Source: Macrotis lagotis
Taxonomy: Eukaryota > Chordata > Mammalia > Peramelemorphia > Peramelidae
Assembly: GCF_037893015.1 (NCBI RefSeq)
Contig: NC_133662.1
Coordinates: forward strand, 269,087,944-269,151,943
DNA: 64,000 bases
Direction of reading: 5' to 3'
This document shows positions 1 through 13,300 of the stretch, one piece after another. The first letter of the stretch is position 1; each line of letters opens with the position of its first letter. The notes beneath the pieces were generated by a model. The model was not told where the DNA came from, did not search any database, and saw only the letters and a list, made by a program, of their open reading frames with translations. Position numbers and translations under genes: made by a program.

Positions 1-650
1 AAATAGAGAAATACTTAAAAATTATAAAATTCCCATGAACAGAAGATCAAATAGAGAGACTGAGGATAATATGCTGAGGTGGAGGTGGCATGTAAAAGAG
101 ATGGTCATAGCTAGTGAAAAATAAATAGCAAAGGAGTGGAATGTTTTTGACATTTTGGAGTTTAAAAGGATGGCTAGAGTGCAAAGGAAGAAAAAAAGGA
201 TCTGTCCTTAAGAGCATTCTAGGTTCTCTTTCTGCCCCTTCCCCCACCACAAACAAACTTGTCATCCTTCAGGCCCTGGGAGAAGTGAAAATTAGAAAGT
301 AGATAAAGAATCTTTGCCTTGATAATAAAAGGAGGAAGGAATTACAGAGGAAGCAGAATAAGGAATAAGTTGAATATTGAACTTCTATAAATAGAGTCTC
401 CAATTGAAAAGAGTCAAATGAATTAGAGATTATGAAAGAGAAGTTGGAATAGTCCAATCCCACTTCATGACTTGTCCACTTCCAACATCTGACTTTAGAA
501 ACTAGCGCCAATCAGAAGATACCCAGCTCAGTATATCAAGATTAACAATATAATTTCAGAGGACTATTTTTGATCTGCTGTCTACCTACCGACAAAGATG
601 ATGAACTCAGTATGCAAAGTAGGGTTTTTTTTTTACATGATGAATATATG
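1..650. other. Anonymous non-coding sequence
   Basis: I see no gene, RNA gene or repeat I can name. The short open frames here have no recognisable family features. Confidence 0.5.
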
Positions 651-654
651 AATC

Positions 655-1985
655 TGTTTTGCTTGACTCTAAATATTTGGACTTTTAAAATAATTTTATT
701 TTTAGTTTCAAATTCTTTCCCTCTCTCCCCCACCCACTCAGAAAGCAAAAACTACAATACCCATTTTGTACATGTATATGTATGCATGTATGAAGTCATG
801 CAAAACATATCTGCTTTAGTCATAAGGGAAATTAAGGAAAAAATAGCAAAGTAAAAATATGCTTTATCTGCTCTCAGACTTCATCACTTCTCTCTCTGGA
901 CATAGATCCCATGAGTTCTTAGGAATAGCCAGCACTACAGGAATCAAAAGAGTTAGCCTTTCAGGGTTGCCCATCATGATAATATTTCTTTTACTTTGCA
1001 CTACACTCTTCTAGTTCTACTCTTCACTTGGCATTATCCCACCCAATTTCCTTAAAATCCAGAAGAAAGTAAAAAAAAAATCTTGCTACAAATAAGCACC
1101 ATCAAGCAAAGCAAATCCATACCGTGGCCATGTCAGAAAATGTAGGTCTCTTTATTCATCAGCTCTCTGGCAGAAGTGATGACATGCTTCATCATCAGTC
1201 ATATTGATATGCAGTGGCACAAGACTGTCCTGTATGGGAAGTCACTATGAGCAAATAATAGCAGTGACACAAAGAGAATATGAGATATGCAAATGCAGAG
1301 CCATCACCATCGCCATCCCAAATGTTCAAATGGACATTCAAATGTGCCTAACCATTTGGAGCACCTTCTGTCCTTATTTTGGATTGATCAGCCACAGTCA
1401 AACCCATTTTGACCCTGAAATTGTAATGTCATTTTTCTCTCTGAGTATGAATGATGAATAGCATTGCATAAATTGGAGTTATTAAATCTCAATTTTTTTA
1501 TTTTACAGTACTTCTTTGTATAAATTGTTCTCAGAATTCTCCTCAATTCATTCTACATCAGTTCATACAAGTCTTTCCTTATTTCCCTGAAATCTCTCAT
1601 TTCTTATGGTCCAGTAATATTGGATGACAATCATCTACTACTTTTTGGTCAGCTATTCTCCCACCAATAGGTATGCTCTCAGTTTCCAATTTTTGTACCT
1701 GCAAACAGAGCTGCAATTCTTTTTTATACATCCTTTTCCTCTTTCTTTGATCTCTTTTGTGTATGTTTGATGATTTCACTGGGTCAAAAGATTGCAAATG
1801 TACTAAACTATTTCAAAAATCCACCAGCAGGATATTAATATACATATTTTTCACAGCTCCTTTCAATCAACAGTTGTAATTAGCCATTTTGTCAGGTTCT
1901 GTCAATCCAATGGCATGAGGTGACAAATAAGTTACATTAATTTACATTTGTCTCATTAGCATAGTCAGACTGGTACTTTAAGAAG
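655..1985 (-). mobile_element. Composite relic of L1 3' ends (minus strand)
   Basis: The sequence reads as the reverse complement of the marsupial L1 ORF2 end and 3' UTR. Examples are the 'acatcagttcatacaagtct' and 'cactgggtcaaaag' phrases, which I recognise from the same L1 tail seen elsewhere in this window. It appears to be two fragments. An unrecognised piece at about 1203-1480 interrupts it. There are many stops. Confidence 0.6.
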
Positions 1986-1993
1986 ATTATTTT

Positions 1994-4461
1994 TGGAGGA
2001 GGAGCCAAGATAGAAGCCTGAAAGCAGCATCTCCCAGAAACTCCTGCCCCCAAACTCCAAAACCCATCAAATTATGATTCTAGCCAAAATTGAGAATGGC
2101 AGAACCCACAGAAAGACTTTCCCAGGTCTAGATAACTTAGAAGTTCCATGAGAAAGATGTGTTTCACCAGGACCAGGAGTTGGAAAAAAAGCCCTGGCCA
2201 CAGCGCTACCCAGCCCAGGGATCACCAGGAACAGCTTGAAGGGGTGGTGAGAGAAATTTGCTACACCAGAATGAGTGTGGAGGGAGGAGCAACACCTGCA
2301 GAATCTGCAGTGAGAGTCAAGGGAAGCTAGCCTGCACCTCCAGAGCATAGCCAAGACAGTAAGGGGGTGAGGGGGAGAAATCTCTCTGCTCTCCCTGGGG
2401 CAGGACTCTGTTTTCCCCATACTCAGATCTAGCTTGCAGTTTGACCTTCCGTGCTAAGAAAGCAGAGATCCTCCTCACAGATCCAGGGAAAAGAGAAGCA
2501 TCAAAGCACAGGCAAGAGAGCATAAGACCTTGGAAGAATAAAGGTCCCAATGGGTTGTCCACCTCCAAAACTTCCAGAGCCTTGGAAGTGTGGTGAATTA
2601 GTCTTAGGCTGATGAAATGAGCAAACAACAGAAAAAGAAGGATCTGACCCTAGAAAATTACTTTGGTCCCATGGAAGATCAAAACACATACTCAGATGGT
2701 GACAAAAATGGAAGCTTCCATATCCAAAACCTCCAAGAGAAATAGAAAATGGACTCAGACTATGGATGGGATCAAAAAAAGACTTTGAAGGGCAATTAAG
2801 GGAAGTAGAGGAAAAACTGGGAGGAGAAAAGAGAGTGATGCAGAAAAATCATGAAAATCAAGACAGCAACTTGGTGAAAGAAATACAAAAAAAATGCTGA
2901 AGAAAATAGTATGTTAAAGACCAGTTTAGACCTAATGGAAAAAAGCAACACAAAAGGCAAATGAGGAGAAGGATGCCTTAAAAAGCAGTAATGCCCAGCT
3001 GGAAAAGGAGATGAAAAAGCTCTCTGAAGAAAATAACTCCTTCAAATGCAGAATGGAACTAAAGGAAGCTGATGACTTTGTGAGAAATCAGGAAGAAATA
3101 AAACTATTCCAAAAAAGTCAAAAATAGAAGAAAATGTGAAATATCTCATTGGAAAAACAACTGAACTAAAAAAGAGATTCAGAAGAAATAATTTAAAAAT
3201 TATTGGGCTACCTGAAAGTCACAACCAGGAAAAGAGCCTAGACTTCATTTTTCAAGAAATAATACAGCAAAATTGCCCTGAGATCCTAAAAGCAGAGGGG
3301 AAAATAGAAATTGTGAGAATTCACCAGTCACCTCCCGAAAGAGATCCCAAAAGAAAAACTTCTAGGAATATTATAGCCAAATTCCCAAACTCCCAAGTCA
3401 AAGAGAAAATTCTAAAAGCTGCCAGAAACAAACAATTCAACTACTGAGGCTCCATGGTCAGGATTACACAGAATCTGGCAGCATCTACATTGAGGGCTCA
3501 TAGGGATTGGAATATGATATTCCAGAAGGCAAAAGATCTTGGTTTACAACAGAAAATCAACTCCCCAGCAAAGCTGAACATCCTTTTTCAGGGGAAAAGA
3601 TATCTTTCAATGAAAGTTCAAACTTTCCTATTGAAATAACCAGAGCTAAGAAGTTTGATCTTTTAGTACAGGACTCTGGGAACCATAGAGGGGTGGAAGA
3701 AGGACTATGAGCAACTTGATGATGTTGACCTGTTTGTATTCCTGCATGGGAAGAAGTTACTGATAACTCATATGATCTTTCTCATTTATAAGAGCTGTTA
3801 GAAGGAGCATATATGGACAGGACATAAGAAGGAACAGAATATAATGGTATAATATAGTAAAAAGATGGAGTCAATGGGTGATAAAGTGAAATACTGGGAA
3901 GAAGAAAAAGGAGAGGAAGAGTCAAGAAAATCTTTTTTCAATGGAGTGGAATGGGGAAAGGTGAGGGGGAATGAGTGAGCTTTCATTCTCATTAGAAATG
4001 GCTCAGAGAGGAAATAACATACACACTTAATAGGGTGAGGAAATCTATCTTACCCTAGAGAAAAATGAGAAGAAAGGTATGGAATAATAGGGAATGGGGG
4101 GAGGAGTGATAGAAGAGAAGGAAGATCATGAAAGAGGATACTCAGATACAACACACTTCTGGACAGGGACAGGAGGAAAGGAGAGGGAGAGAATAGAATA
4201 AATGAGAGTGGGGAGGAATAGAGTAGAGGAAAATACAACTAGTAATAGCAGCTATGGGAAAAATATTGAAGCAACTTCTCTGATGGCCTTAAGATAAGGA
4301 AGGTAACTCACCCCAGAGACAGAGTCATTGGAATCTGAATGTAGACTGAAGTACATTTTTTCTCTCTCTCACTATTCTTTAGGTTTCTCATCTTCTTGGG
4401 GGGGAGCAGGATTTATGTTTACTCTTATAACAAAATTATTGTAATATAAAATAAACCAAAA
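1994..4461 (+). mobile_element. Full-length ORF1-only half-L1 (HAL1-like) element
   Basis: An 11-bp perfect target-site duplication, aagattatttt, flanks it at 1983-1993 and 4462-4472, so the whole 2468 bp was inserted as one unit. From 5' to 3' it has an L1-type 5' UTR beginning ggaggaggagccaagat, an ORF1 region (about 2617-3709), a purine-rich spacer and an L1-like 3' UTR. No ORF2 (endonuclease or reverse transcriptase) is present. It would have been moved in trans by L1 machinery. It is inserted in an older L1 relic. Confidence 0.82.
2617..3709 (+). pseudogene. L1 ORF1p-like coding remnant in the half-L1
   Basis: The presumed start ATG at 2617 gives MSKQQKKKDLTLENYF. The frame then breaks several times. 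A Lys/Glu-rich heptad-like region (about 2800-3120) looks like the ORF1p coiled coil. At 3136-3447 an intact 103-codon stretch contains RRNNLKIIGLPES, DFIFQEIIQQNCPEIL and RNIIAKFPNSQVKEKIL, the RRM and C-terminal domain of ORF1p, a nucleic-acid-binding chaperone that coats L1 RNA. It continues in other frames to about 3709. Confidence 0.8.
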
Positions 4462-4472
4462 AAGATTATTTT

Positions 4473-7077
4473 ACCAACTATATAATGAAGAGGGGGGGAG
4501 AGAGAGAGTTAACAGAGAGACAGAGACAGAGAATAAGAGACTATTGTAATAATTCAGGTTAATGGCAAAAAGAGCCTGAGCTGAGATAATGGCTATGTGA
4601 GAGAAGAGAAGGGATGTATGGGAGAGAGTTTATGAAGGCAGAAATGTGAATACTCTTCGTTTTTCTAGGCTTTATGTGTCCCCCTGGAAACCTGCTCCAT
4701 CTCCCTTTCTTCACTCCAAAGGTCTTCTCTCATGAATGAAGGGTGGAGGAGAAAATTGAGCCATGGTCATGGTCTAGGAGGGGGATTTCACATCTAGCCA
4801 ACTCCCTCCTTTTACAAAGGAAGAAACTAATGCACAGAGACTTGCACAAAGCCACAAAATTCAGAAGCAAGAATGCATAACTTGAACCCAGATCTAACTC
4901 TAAACTAAGTGCTTCTTCCACTACATAAAGTTGCATCTCATACAGTGGAAGAGGAAAGTCTGCCCCGTTCTTTCTTCATTCTTGGGAAGCAAACTCCCCC
5001 TTCTTCATTTATAGGTAAAGGCTTGCCTCTCTGGCAAGTGATCTCATTTTGGTCTTCTATAATGGACAAAAATCAACCAATCAGCCTCTGCAGGCAGAGA
5101 AAACTCAGGTGTTCTTTCAGTCCACATGAGGCCCAGGGAATCCCAACCAGTTTGAGGTCCTGGAGCTGGGACCTAGAGGTAGCAGCAGCAGGAGAGGAGG
5201 GAAGACAACCTAGAAGTAAGGAGGATCCTAGAAAGGTGATCTGCCTGCTGGGCTTAGTATCAGCACTAGATGGAGCCATGAGACCAAAAAGAGAAGCTTT
5301 GCAGAGGGCTGGGAGACAGGGGATGCTAACAATCCTTTTCTACAACCTTCTAAGGTTTCCAAAGGGCTTTCTCCATAACCAGACTGGGTAGAGGCCTTGA
5401 GGAATGATATTTCTATTTTGGAGGCGAAAGAGGAGCAGGAGAATGGACCATAGATCACCCTACACACACACACAAAGACACCTTCACAAACATCCTTGTT
5501 GCTGTGAGCAAACCAACATCTTTCCTATCCCACAGGTTTGTAACTCAAGGGGTGCAAAATCCTGGTGGGGACCCAGCAGATGGAGCAGGCATTCTCCACA
5601 GGAAGCCTCAGGGGGGTATAGCTGATACATTAGCCTGCTGAGATGGCTCTGATGGCCATCCTGGTGCCCTCATGTTTCAATAACAGTACTGGAGACCTGG
5701 CTCCATCTGCTGAGTCACTTGGCAGATTATGATGCTAGTAGTGACCTGACTGGTTTGGAACCTAGCTATGAAAACTTTGAGAACTGAAGGATATGAAAAC
5801 TGGAAGGGAACCGAGAGGGCATGGACAACTTGATACTGATGGCTTTAAAGAGGGAAAGAAATTTGCTTCAGCTTTGACTTTTTCTTCTCTGTTTTCCTTT
5901 TCTTCTTTCCTTTCTTCAGTCTGTCTGTTTCATTTTGTCTCTGATTCTATCTCACAATGATTTTTTTCCTCAATGTTTTTCTGTCTGTTTTCTTCCTCTT
6001 ACCACCATTGTCAGAAGAAAATATTGAAACATTTAAACTCTAACCATCTTACTTTTCAATAAGACTGAGGCATCTTTAATGTCTGTCACCTTGTCCATCC
6101 TACCCCATGGCTTTTTTTCATTTATGAATGGAATGAGATAAATGGAGTATAACTGACATTCCCCAATGGAAGCAGCTTAGTTTCATGGATTCAGCATTGA
6201 GCGTGGAATTGGCAAGGTCAGGGTATAGTCTGTCTGTGTGACCCTGGACAAGTCACTTCAACTCTGTGAGCCCTAGTTTCCTCAGATATAAAATGGAGTC
6301 CATTTCAACTCCTATTTCTCTGGATTGTTCATAGGATTTAAAGCTGATAGGTCCTTAGAGGTTGTTGAATCCACCATTGCTCTTTTCTATCAAAGGGAAT
6401 TGAAGTTCAGAGGGGGAGCCGGGAGGAGAGACAGATTCTTGGCAAGTCTCAGAATCAGAGTTAACCTGGGCTTTCACTTTAGCTGCTCCTGGGAGTGCCA
6501 GCCTGCTTACAAGGTTTCAGATGACCCAAAGGCTTGTACAGTGCCAGAGTCACCCAAGTTTAGTTTTGATAACTGGGTCAAAGGCACATCTCAGGAGCAT
6601 CTTTTAAGGGTGGGAAAGCTTCAGGTCAGTGGCTCCTTTGTGATCTCTTCCTGGGCATGGAATTCTGGGCCTTTTTACCACACACAAGCTGAGTTCACTT
6701 CCATCCCTGCCTGAGAGAAGGCTGTCTGGGCTGGAGAGGAAACTCCAGCAATCCCATTCATTTGAGTGAACTCCTTTTCCCCAGGAATTCAATCATCTCC
6801 CATAATAGTCCACTTTCCAAGTCAGTGGTGGCCCTCAGATGTGTGCAGGTTGGTTGACATGTATGTGTACAAACACAGAAGACTCATCTGGGAAAGCCTC
6901 ACCCATGACCAGAGCATTCTGAGGAACAAATATCAGATGTGAAGGCTGAAGACTTGAGTTCGAGCACTACTTCTACCATGTCCTTCCTAGCTCAGTAACC
7001 TTGAGCAAGGCAGGGATATCTCTGGGCCTGTTTTCCTCTCTAGAAAACAAAAACACCTAAATTGGACTAGACCACCT
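4473..7077. other. Anonymous sequence with MIR/Ther-like SINE relics
   Basis: MIR/Ther-like pieces are visible at about 4795-4935 (reverse), 6165-6320 (forward, 'gtgaccctggacaagtcact') and 6900-7075. The open frames of 160 and 129 codons at 4909-5391 and 6325-6714 overlap or abut these relics and show no domain, so I do not call them genes. Confidence 0.55.
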
Positions 7078-7300
7078 CTCTCCTGGAATCAGGAAGACTC
7101 ATCTTCCTGATCTCAAATGTGACCTCACACACTTCCTAGCTGTGAGACCCTGGCCAAGTCACTTCACCAGGTTTGCTTCAGGTTCTTCAAATAGAAAATG
7201 GAAAGGAAAAATGATAAACTACTCTAGTATCTTTGTCAAGAAAATTCCAAATGGGATCACAAAGAGCTGGACATGACTGGGGGAAAAATGACTGAAAAAC
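7078..7300 (+). mobile_element. tRNA-derived SINE (family with 'aaaatgagctgga'-type middle)
   Basis: It shares its plan with the copies near 54712, 58712 and 63697: a '-cctagctgtgagaccctgg-' tRNA-like part, then '-atctttgtcaagaaaa-' and '-cacaaagagctggacatgac-' at the 3' end. It is diverged and no target-site duplication is clear. Confidence 0.7.
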
Positions 7301-10300
7301 TGAAAAGATTATCTCTAAAGGGCCTTCCTATTCCCAGTCCTGTGATGCCATGCCCCAGGATGCCTGTTTGAAGCTTTAGTCTCACTTTGGGAAATAAAAG
7401 GATTGAAAAGTTTCTGTGTTGTCTGTCTGTCTCTCTCTCTCTGTGTCTCTCTCTCTCTCTCTCTCTCTGTCATGGCATGGACCTGCCTAGAGAAGAGTCT
7501 TACTAAACACACACCTGCACACATACACTCATAGCTACTCATACTTCCATTTGCACACTTGCACACATGCACAGTCCTCCTACAGGTATGCCCATAAAGG
7601 CTCACACACATTCACACCCAGACTCATATACTCACCCCCAGGAGGGCAGCAGGTGGTTTGGCTTGTGGAAGACCCAGGCTTCTAGTCATTCAAGTGATTT
7701 GGGTTTCATTTGGGTCATTTCAGGACCTTTTCTTCTTTCCCAGAAGGAATAACTGGAGGGCAGGCAAAGAAGAAGAATCTGAGCCACTGAACATCTACTT
7801 GGCACATCTAGACAGACTAGGAGAGGAGGGCAGAAAGGAGAGGTATTATTTAAATAGTAGTCTAGTCCCATTGTGTGTAGGATGCACATGCCTAGTGCAA
7901 TGGCATGAGGGAAAGTCCAGTGCAAGGGTACGTGGGTGCACATATATGTATAGAAATATGTGTGCATGTGTATAGACTGGTGATTTCATTGCTGTTGGGA
8001 ACTCCAGTGTGGAAGTTCCCTTCACCAATGCAGATCAACATTTCCTCCATTACTTAAAGTCTTATAAAGTTACTCAGGGATTCAGAGATGTGAGGTGATT
8101 TCTCAGGTTCACCCAGCTGTCCTATGCTGAACTTATCAAGAGATCTTTCTGACACTGAGGCAGGAGCTTTAACCATTCCACTGAACTTTCCCTTGTCATT
8201 CCACTAGTCGAGTAATATTGATCTAATTATTGTCGACCAACTTGTCCGTTTATTAGTTTCTTTATTCATATCATCTGTGTATGATTTGATTGCCACTACA
8301 GATAATTTACAAAGAGAATCAATACTCTGCAACCAAGAGGCCCTTTGGATCAACTCAGGGAAACAGCCACAACTTCACACGTGTACTCAGAGGAAGAGAA
8401 GAACTGTGGGCTCATCGACTGTCTTTTGGCCCTAATTAGAGTGTAATTCAATTTGATGAGCATTTATTAATGTCTGACTGTGTTGAGGACTGGAGGTAGC
8501 AAGACCAAATCAAAATAGTCCCTGCCACAGGGTGCTTACATTAGAAAGCATGCCATAAACACTTGTTTCCTTTCTTTTTAGGATGAGATACATAAATTGA
8601 GAAGCAAGTACATATAATTGAAGAAAAACTAACTTCAAAGTCATTTTGCATGGAATGGCATTCTAAATACTAGAAAGATCAGGAAAGGCTTCAGTCATCG
8701 TGGAGGCAGAACCTGAACTGCTTGACTAGGAAGATTCCAAAGGAATAGGGAAGAAGGGAAGGCATCCTAGGCCATGGGAACAGCTAGGCAAAGGCATGGA
8801 AGTGGGAGATACATATCTCACACAAAGAAAATAGAGACAATTCTTTAGCAGATGCAATATAGTGCCTGAAAATTCTGGTGTGTGTGCAAAAATAAAGTCT
8901 TATTTTCTGTTCTACTCACTTCAGTGACACAGGGAATAAGTTGCAGAGGGAAGATTTGAACCCAAAGGCTAAAGACAGTGCTCTGTCTAGTCATGACAAT
9001 TGCATTGACTGGTTGACTTCTGAATTATTTTCCCCTCCAAAATGGAGACGACTCTCCCTCTAAAAGAAGATAACGAAACACTTGTAAAGATTTTTTCCTT
9101 TGGATCCATGTTCCTCCACATCTGAAGTCTTCTCGTATTTAGCAATTAAAATCTCCCCACTGGACTCCAACCTGCCCTTTCATCACCGATTTCCCACTGC
9201 TCCCCTTCTCATAATATTGGTTCCAGTCTGACTGGTCTTCTTATTTCCCTTACAAAAACTATCTCTTGCTTCAATGACTTTGGTTATTCCCAAAGCCTGG
9301 GAAATTCTCTTTCCTTACTTTTATCTATGGAAATTTTTATTTCCCTTCAAGACACAGATGGTACCACCACCTTTTCTGATTGCCCTAGTTGGGAGTTCAT
9401 TTGAGATCCAATCAATTCTTTCTGACTGGCAACTCCTCACTTTCCCTCTCTGTGTCTTAGTTTCATCCTTGATAAACACTGACTAGAAGAGCTCAGAGGC
9501 CTTGCCTAGATTCAAGATACCACAATTTCTGACCTCTAAGATGTTTTCTAATGATAGACTCAATAACAATCCTCCTTGGCAAATAGTAGGAATTATATTG
9601 TGGTCCCAGAGCTATTTTCCAAATTCTGCTGGTTCTTTTCACTATGCCAAAAAGTCTCAGAATAAAATCTCTTTGATAATATTGTTATGAAAAAATATTT
9701 AGGTGTTTTTAATTTTGGAAGGAGCCATAGAGATGAATAGGTAAACCATTCATTTTCTCTTGGTGTCAGTTTTCCCACCAGTATAATAAATAGTGTCTAA
9801 CTAGATGATCTCAAAGAATGTTTTCAATTCAAAAGCTGGTGATGGAGAAAATGTCTCTGATTTGGCATGTTATTCTTTGACTTTCAATTTCCCTCTTTCA
9901 ATGCCTCCTCATGGACAAGCTCTGGTAAGTCATCTGGTAAAGGTCCCATTGGACCCCCAAGCCAAAGAGAATTTGGAGTCAGATAGTTGTGTGGTGTAAA
10001 GAGAATTAAACTTCTAGACTTGCTTTTTGTCTGTCAAAGGAGAAGGTTGGATGATGGAACCCCCAAGGCCAATCCAGCTCAACAATTCTACAATTCTCTT
10101 CTTCTCTTAAACACACCCAAAGCCTCCGTTTTGTTTTGTTTTAATCTGTGAAACAAAATGAGACCAGGCAAACTCTGCAACCTTCTCCAGAAAGGATATC
10201 CTATGTTTGTGATTCTGGGACTACAAATCAGAGAGCAGGGCCCTGGGATGGAGATGGGCTGATGATTTTGCTAGATCAAAGTGGAAGTTAAGTGATACTT

Positions 10301-13300
10301 GGGATTCAGGAATGAGAAAGTGGCTCAGGAATACATAGACTCTGAATCCAAGTAAGCACTCCTCTGCTGGACAGCTCTCCCCCTCCCTCCTCTCGGCAGG
10401 AGAATGTCCAGAAAGGGGAACCTTCTCAAAAGAGCCATTTTGGATCACTAACTCTGAACTCATCACCAAGTCATGGGCATCATTACCTTTAGGAAAATAC
10501 CTTTAAAACAAATTCCTTTCTAAATTCAATGAAATTGGGGGCGGGGAATCATTCCACTAGTTTCCTTCCTATGTGACTTTAAGCTAGCTTTTTTCCTTTA
10601 TATTTCTCATTCATAAAGTGAGCGGTTTAGGGCAACCTGGTCCAAAGCAATCAACGAATGAAGCCCTCATAAAGTCTTTAATTTATGAAAACTCCTATTT
10701 GAAGTGCTGGGACTTCAAAGAGTGAAGATAGTTCCCACTCTGATGGTGCAGAGCATACAAAGGGAAGGCCTCAGGCTACCAGGAAGAGAAGGTCCCATGG
10801 TTTTTAGGATTAAACAAATGGCAATGCCTCTTCTCTAATATAATTTCCAAAAACTAATTGTATGTAGTGTCAAACCATTTGTCAGGACCAGGGATTATGG
10901 TGAGAAAAACATTTCTTTCCAGGGATTTAGTACCTGGGATTGGTTCTTGCCCTTTCTTATCTAAGAAGGTCAAAATGACATCACTTTGTTAGAGATAAGT
11001 TACAGTGTGTCTGACTGCATATAAGCTTGTAATGCCCTACCACAGATCAGACACAAATAATCCCTATGACTGCAACACTAGTAAGAGCAGTTGCCAGGGG
11101 CATCTTCATAGGGGCTGCTTCCCAGGGTGTCATAGGGAGAACATTGGATTGTTTCCTTTTCTATTCCAAGGCTTTTGGGCTCAGTCTCCATCAGGGTCTG
11201 AGAGGAAATGGAGCTGAAGCTAGTTGTGATGATTTGATTTGCCTGGTACATAATGTCTCCTGTCTCTCTCAGAGGGTCTGACTGCTTCACCTCAAGTCAC
11301 CTTGTGGACCTGCAAATAGTAGTTGGAAGAAAATAGTACTATCTCTAAACTCAGAGAACATGGGTTCCAATTCCACAAATCTTATTTATGTGACATTGAC
11401 CTTAGGAGAATCACTTTCCCTCCCTGGGCCTATCTTTCCTCCTTTGTAAAATAAGTCAGGGGGACTAGATGGACTTTGAGATCCCTTCTAGGTTTAAATC
11501 TGTGATTCTGAAATAGTGCCCTGGGCCTCAGTTTCCTGATCTATAAAATGAAGGTAGGATTGTCTGGCCTCTGAGGCCCCTTCCTTCTCTAGACCTGGGC
11601 TATGATTTCTTCATTCTCTTTTAGGTCTGACAGTCTAGAATCTGATGATATGCTTAGAAGACCCTGAGCAGCTAGCATGAGGAGGCAAAGGTGCCCCTTG
11701 TGCAGGGGAGCCCATGGAAAAGCTCTCTGACTCCTTGGCTCACTGTGGCTTGCCCCATTGCACTGATTTCATAGTTATTTTAGTCTCCAGCTAGGAAGCA
11801 AAGTTAATCCATGTTTTCTGCTATTCCCTGACAAGCTGGCATTCTGCCAGGCCATGGTGAGTTACAGTCAAGATCACTGGACTGGAAGAAAGCCTCCCCA
11901 TGCCCCTACTCACAGACTGAAGGCAGCTTCATTCAGTCTGAGTAGCACATATGAGTTTCCTAAAGCCTAGCCCATCTCCAGCTTGGGCCTGCTGGCTTCT
12001 GTAGAAATGGTTCTAAGTGCCTTTTCTTCACAGGGCCCTGGCTTTTCCTTCTTCCTTATCTACTCAGATTTTTCTCACATTCACAGCTTACCAAGTCAGC
12101 AAACATTTAGAATCTGAAATCTCTTACTATTTGGCAGATACTGTGCTATGAGCTGAGGACACAAATCTATCAAAAAGAAAGACAGTCCTTTCCCTCAAGG
12201 AGCTTACATTCAAATCAGGGTGGGGGGGGAGACAAAAACATAAAAAAAGATGGAGGTAGGAGATGGTGATGGCAGGAGAATCAAGAGCAGTCCCATTGAG
12301 CCCTTCCAAGAGGGCCCAAGCTCCAAGACCAGCCAGCAAGGAAAGCTTCCCTGGTCTGTGAGAGGGGAGGGTAACTAAGTCTGCTGTTCACTGCCATGTA
12401 TTCTCTTAGATGGGCCTGAGAGAGTCCTGTATGTGGAGGCAAAGGATGAGTTTCCTTTGCCACATTCATTACTTTCTCCCTACCTGATTTTCAACAGGTC
12501 ACTTCCATTTTCTGGACCATCATTATAATGAGGGGAATAATCCAAATTACTTCTGAGACCACTTCCAGTTCTTTTTTCCATGCCCAAAGCACACACCCAA
12601 GTGCTATCTATTAGGAGTAAGCTATCGGTTCAAGTTTGGGTCTTCTCTTTCCTTATTTGTAAAATGAGGCAGTCAACTTAAATCATGACTAGGGCCTCTA
12701 AGAGCTTGGAAGCTAAGGTTCTTTGTATTTACAGGAACAGTTGATCAGAAGAACAGATTGCAAGGACATAATTGGAGATGGGTCTTTAGATCTGATCACT
12801 TACCTATGCCAGTTTGGAAATAAGAACCAAGAGCCATGGTAGTAATCAGAAAGAAAACGTTGTCTAGGCTTCAGGAAACTCTTCTGAATGATGAAATAAT
12901 CCCAAAATGAACTGGCTTGTCTTGAGAGGGAGTGGGCTCCCTGTCACTGGGGGCTCCAAGAACAGGCCAGCTAGCCTCCTGTGGAGCATGTTAGAGTGAG
13001 GGTCTCAGTGTGCTTGGATTTAACAAAAGACTCATGGAAACCTCACACTTCAAGTCTCTTCCCCTTTTCAAGCCCCAGAATCCTTTTTAAAGTTGGAGGT
13101 GGGGTGAGTAGACTCAATTGTCTCCAGAGCTCAGGTGTTTTGCATCCCTCCTCTAGTCCAGGATGCTTCCTTGGAGTTGACCAGCAAAAGACCCGCCCAA
13201 TCTCAGTCCTACCCTTGGAGCCCCAATCTATTTGCCCTCCATTTTCTTACATTTTTTCTTTCCCTGCAACTGATTCAAGTCAAACCCAAGATGTAATGTT

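Noticed and set aside
4909..5391. 160-codon open frame
   Set aside because: It starts in a MIR-like relic, has no domain, signal peptide or splice structure and is not followed by a polyadenylation context I can defend.
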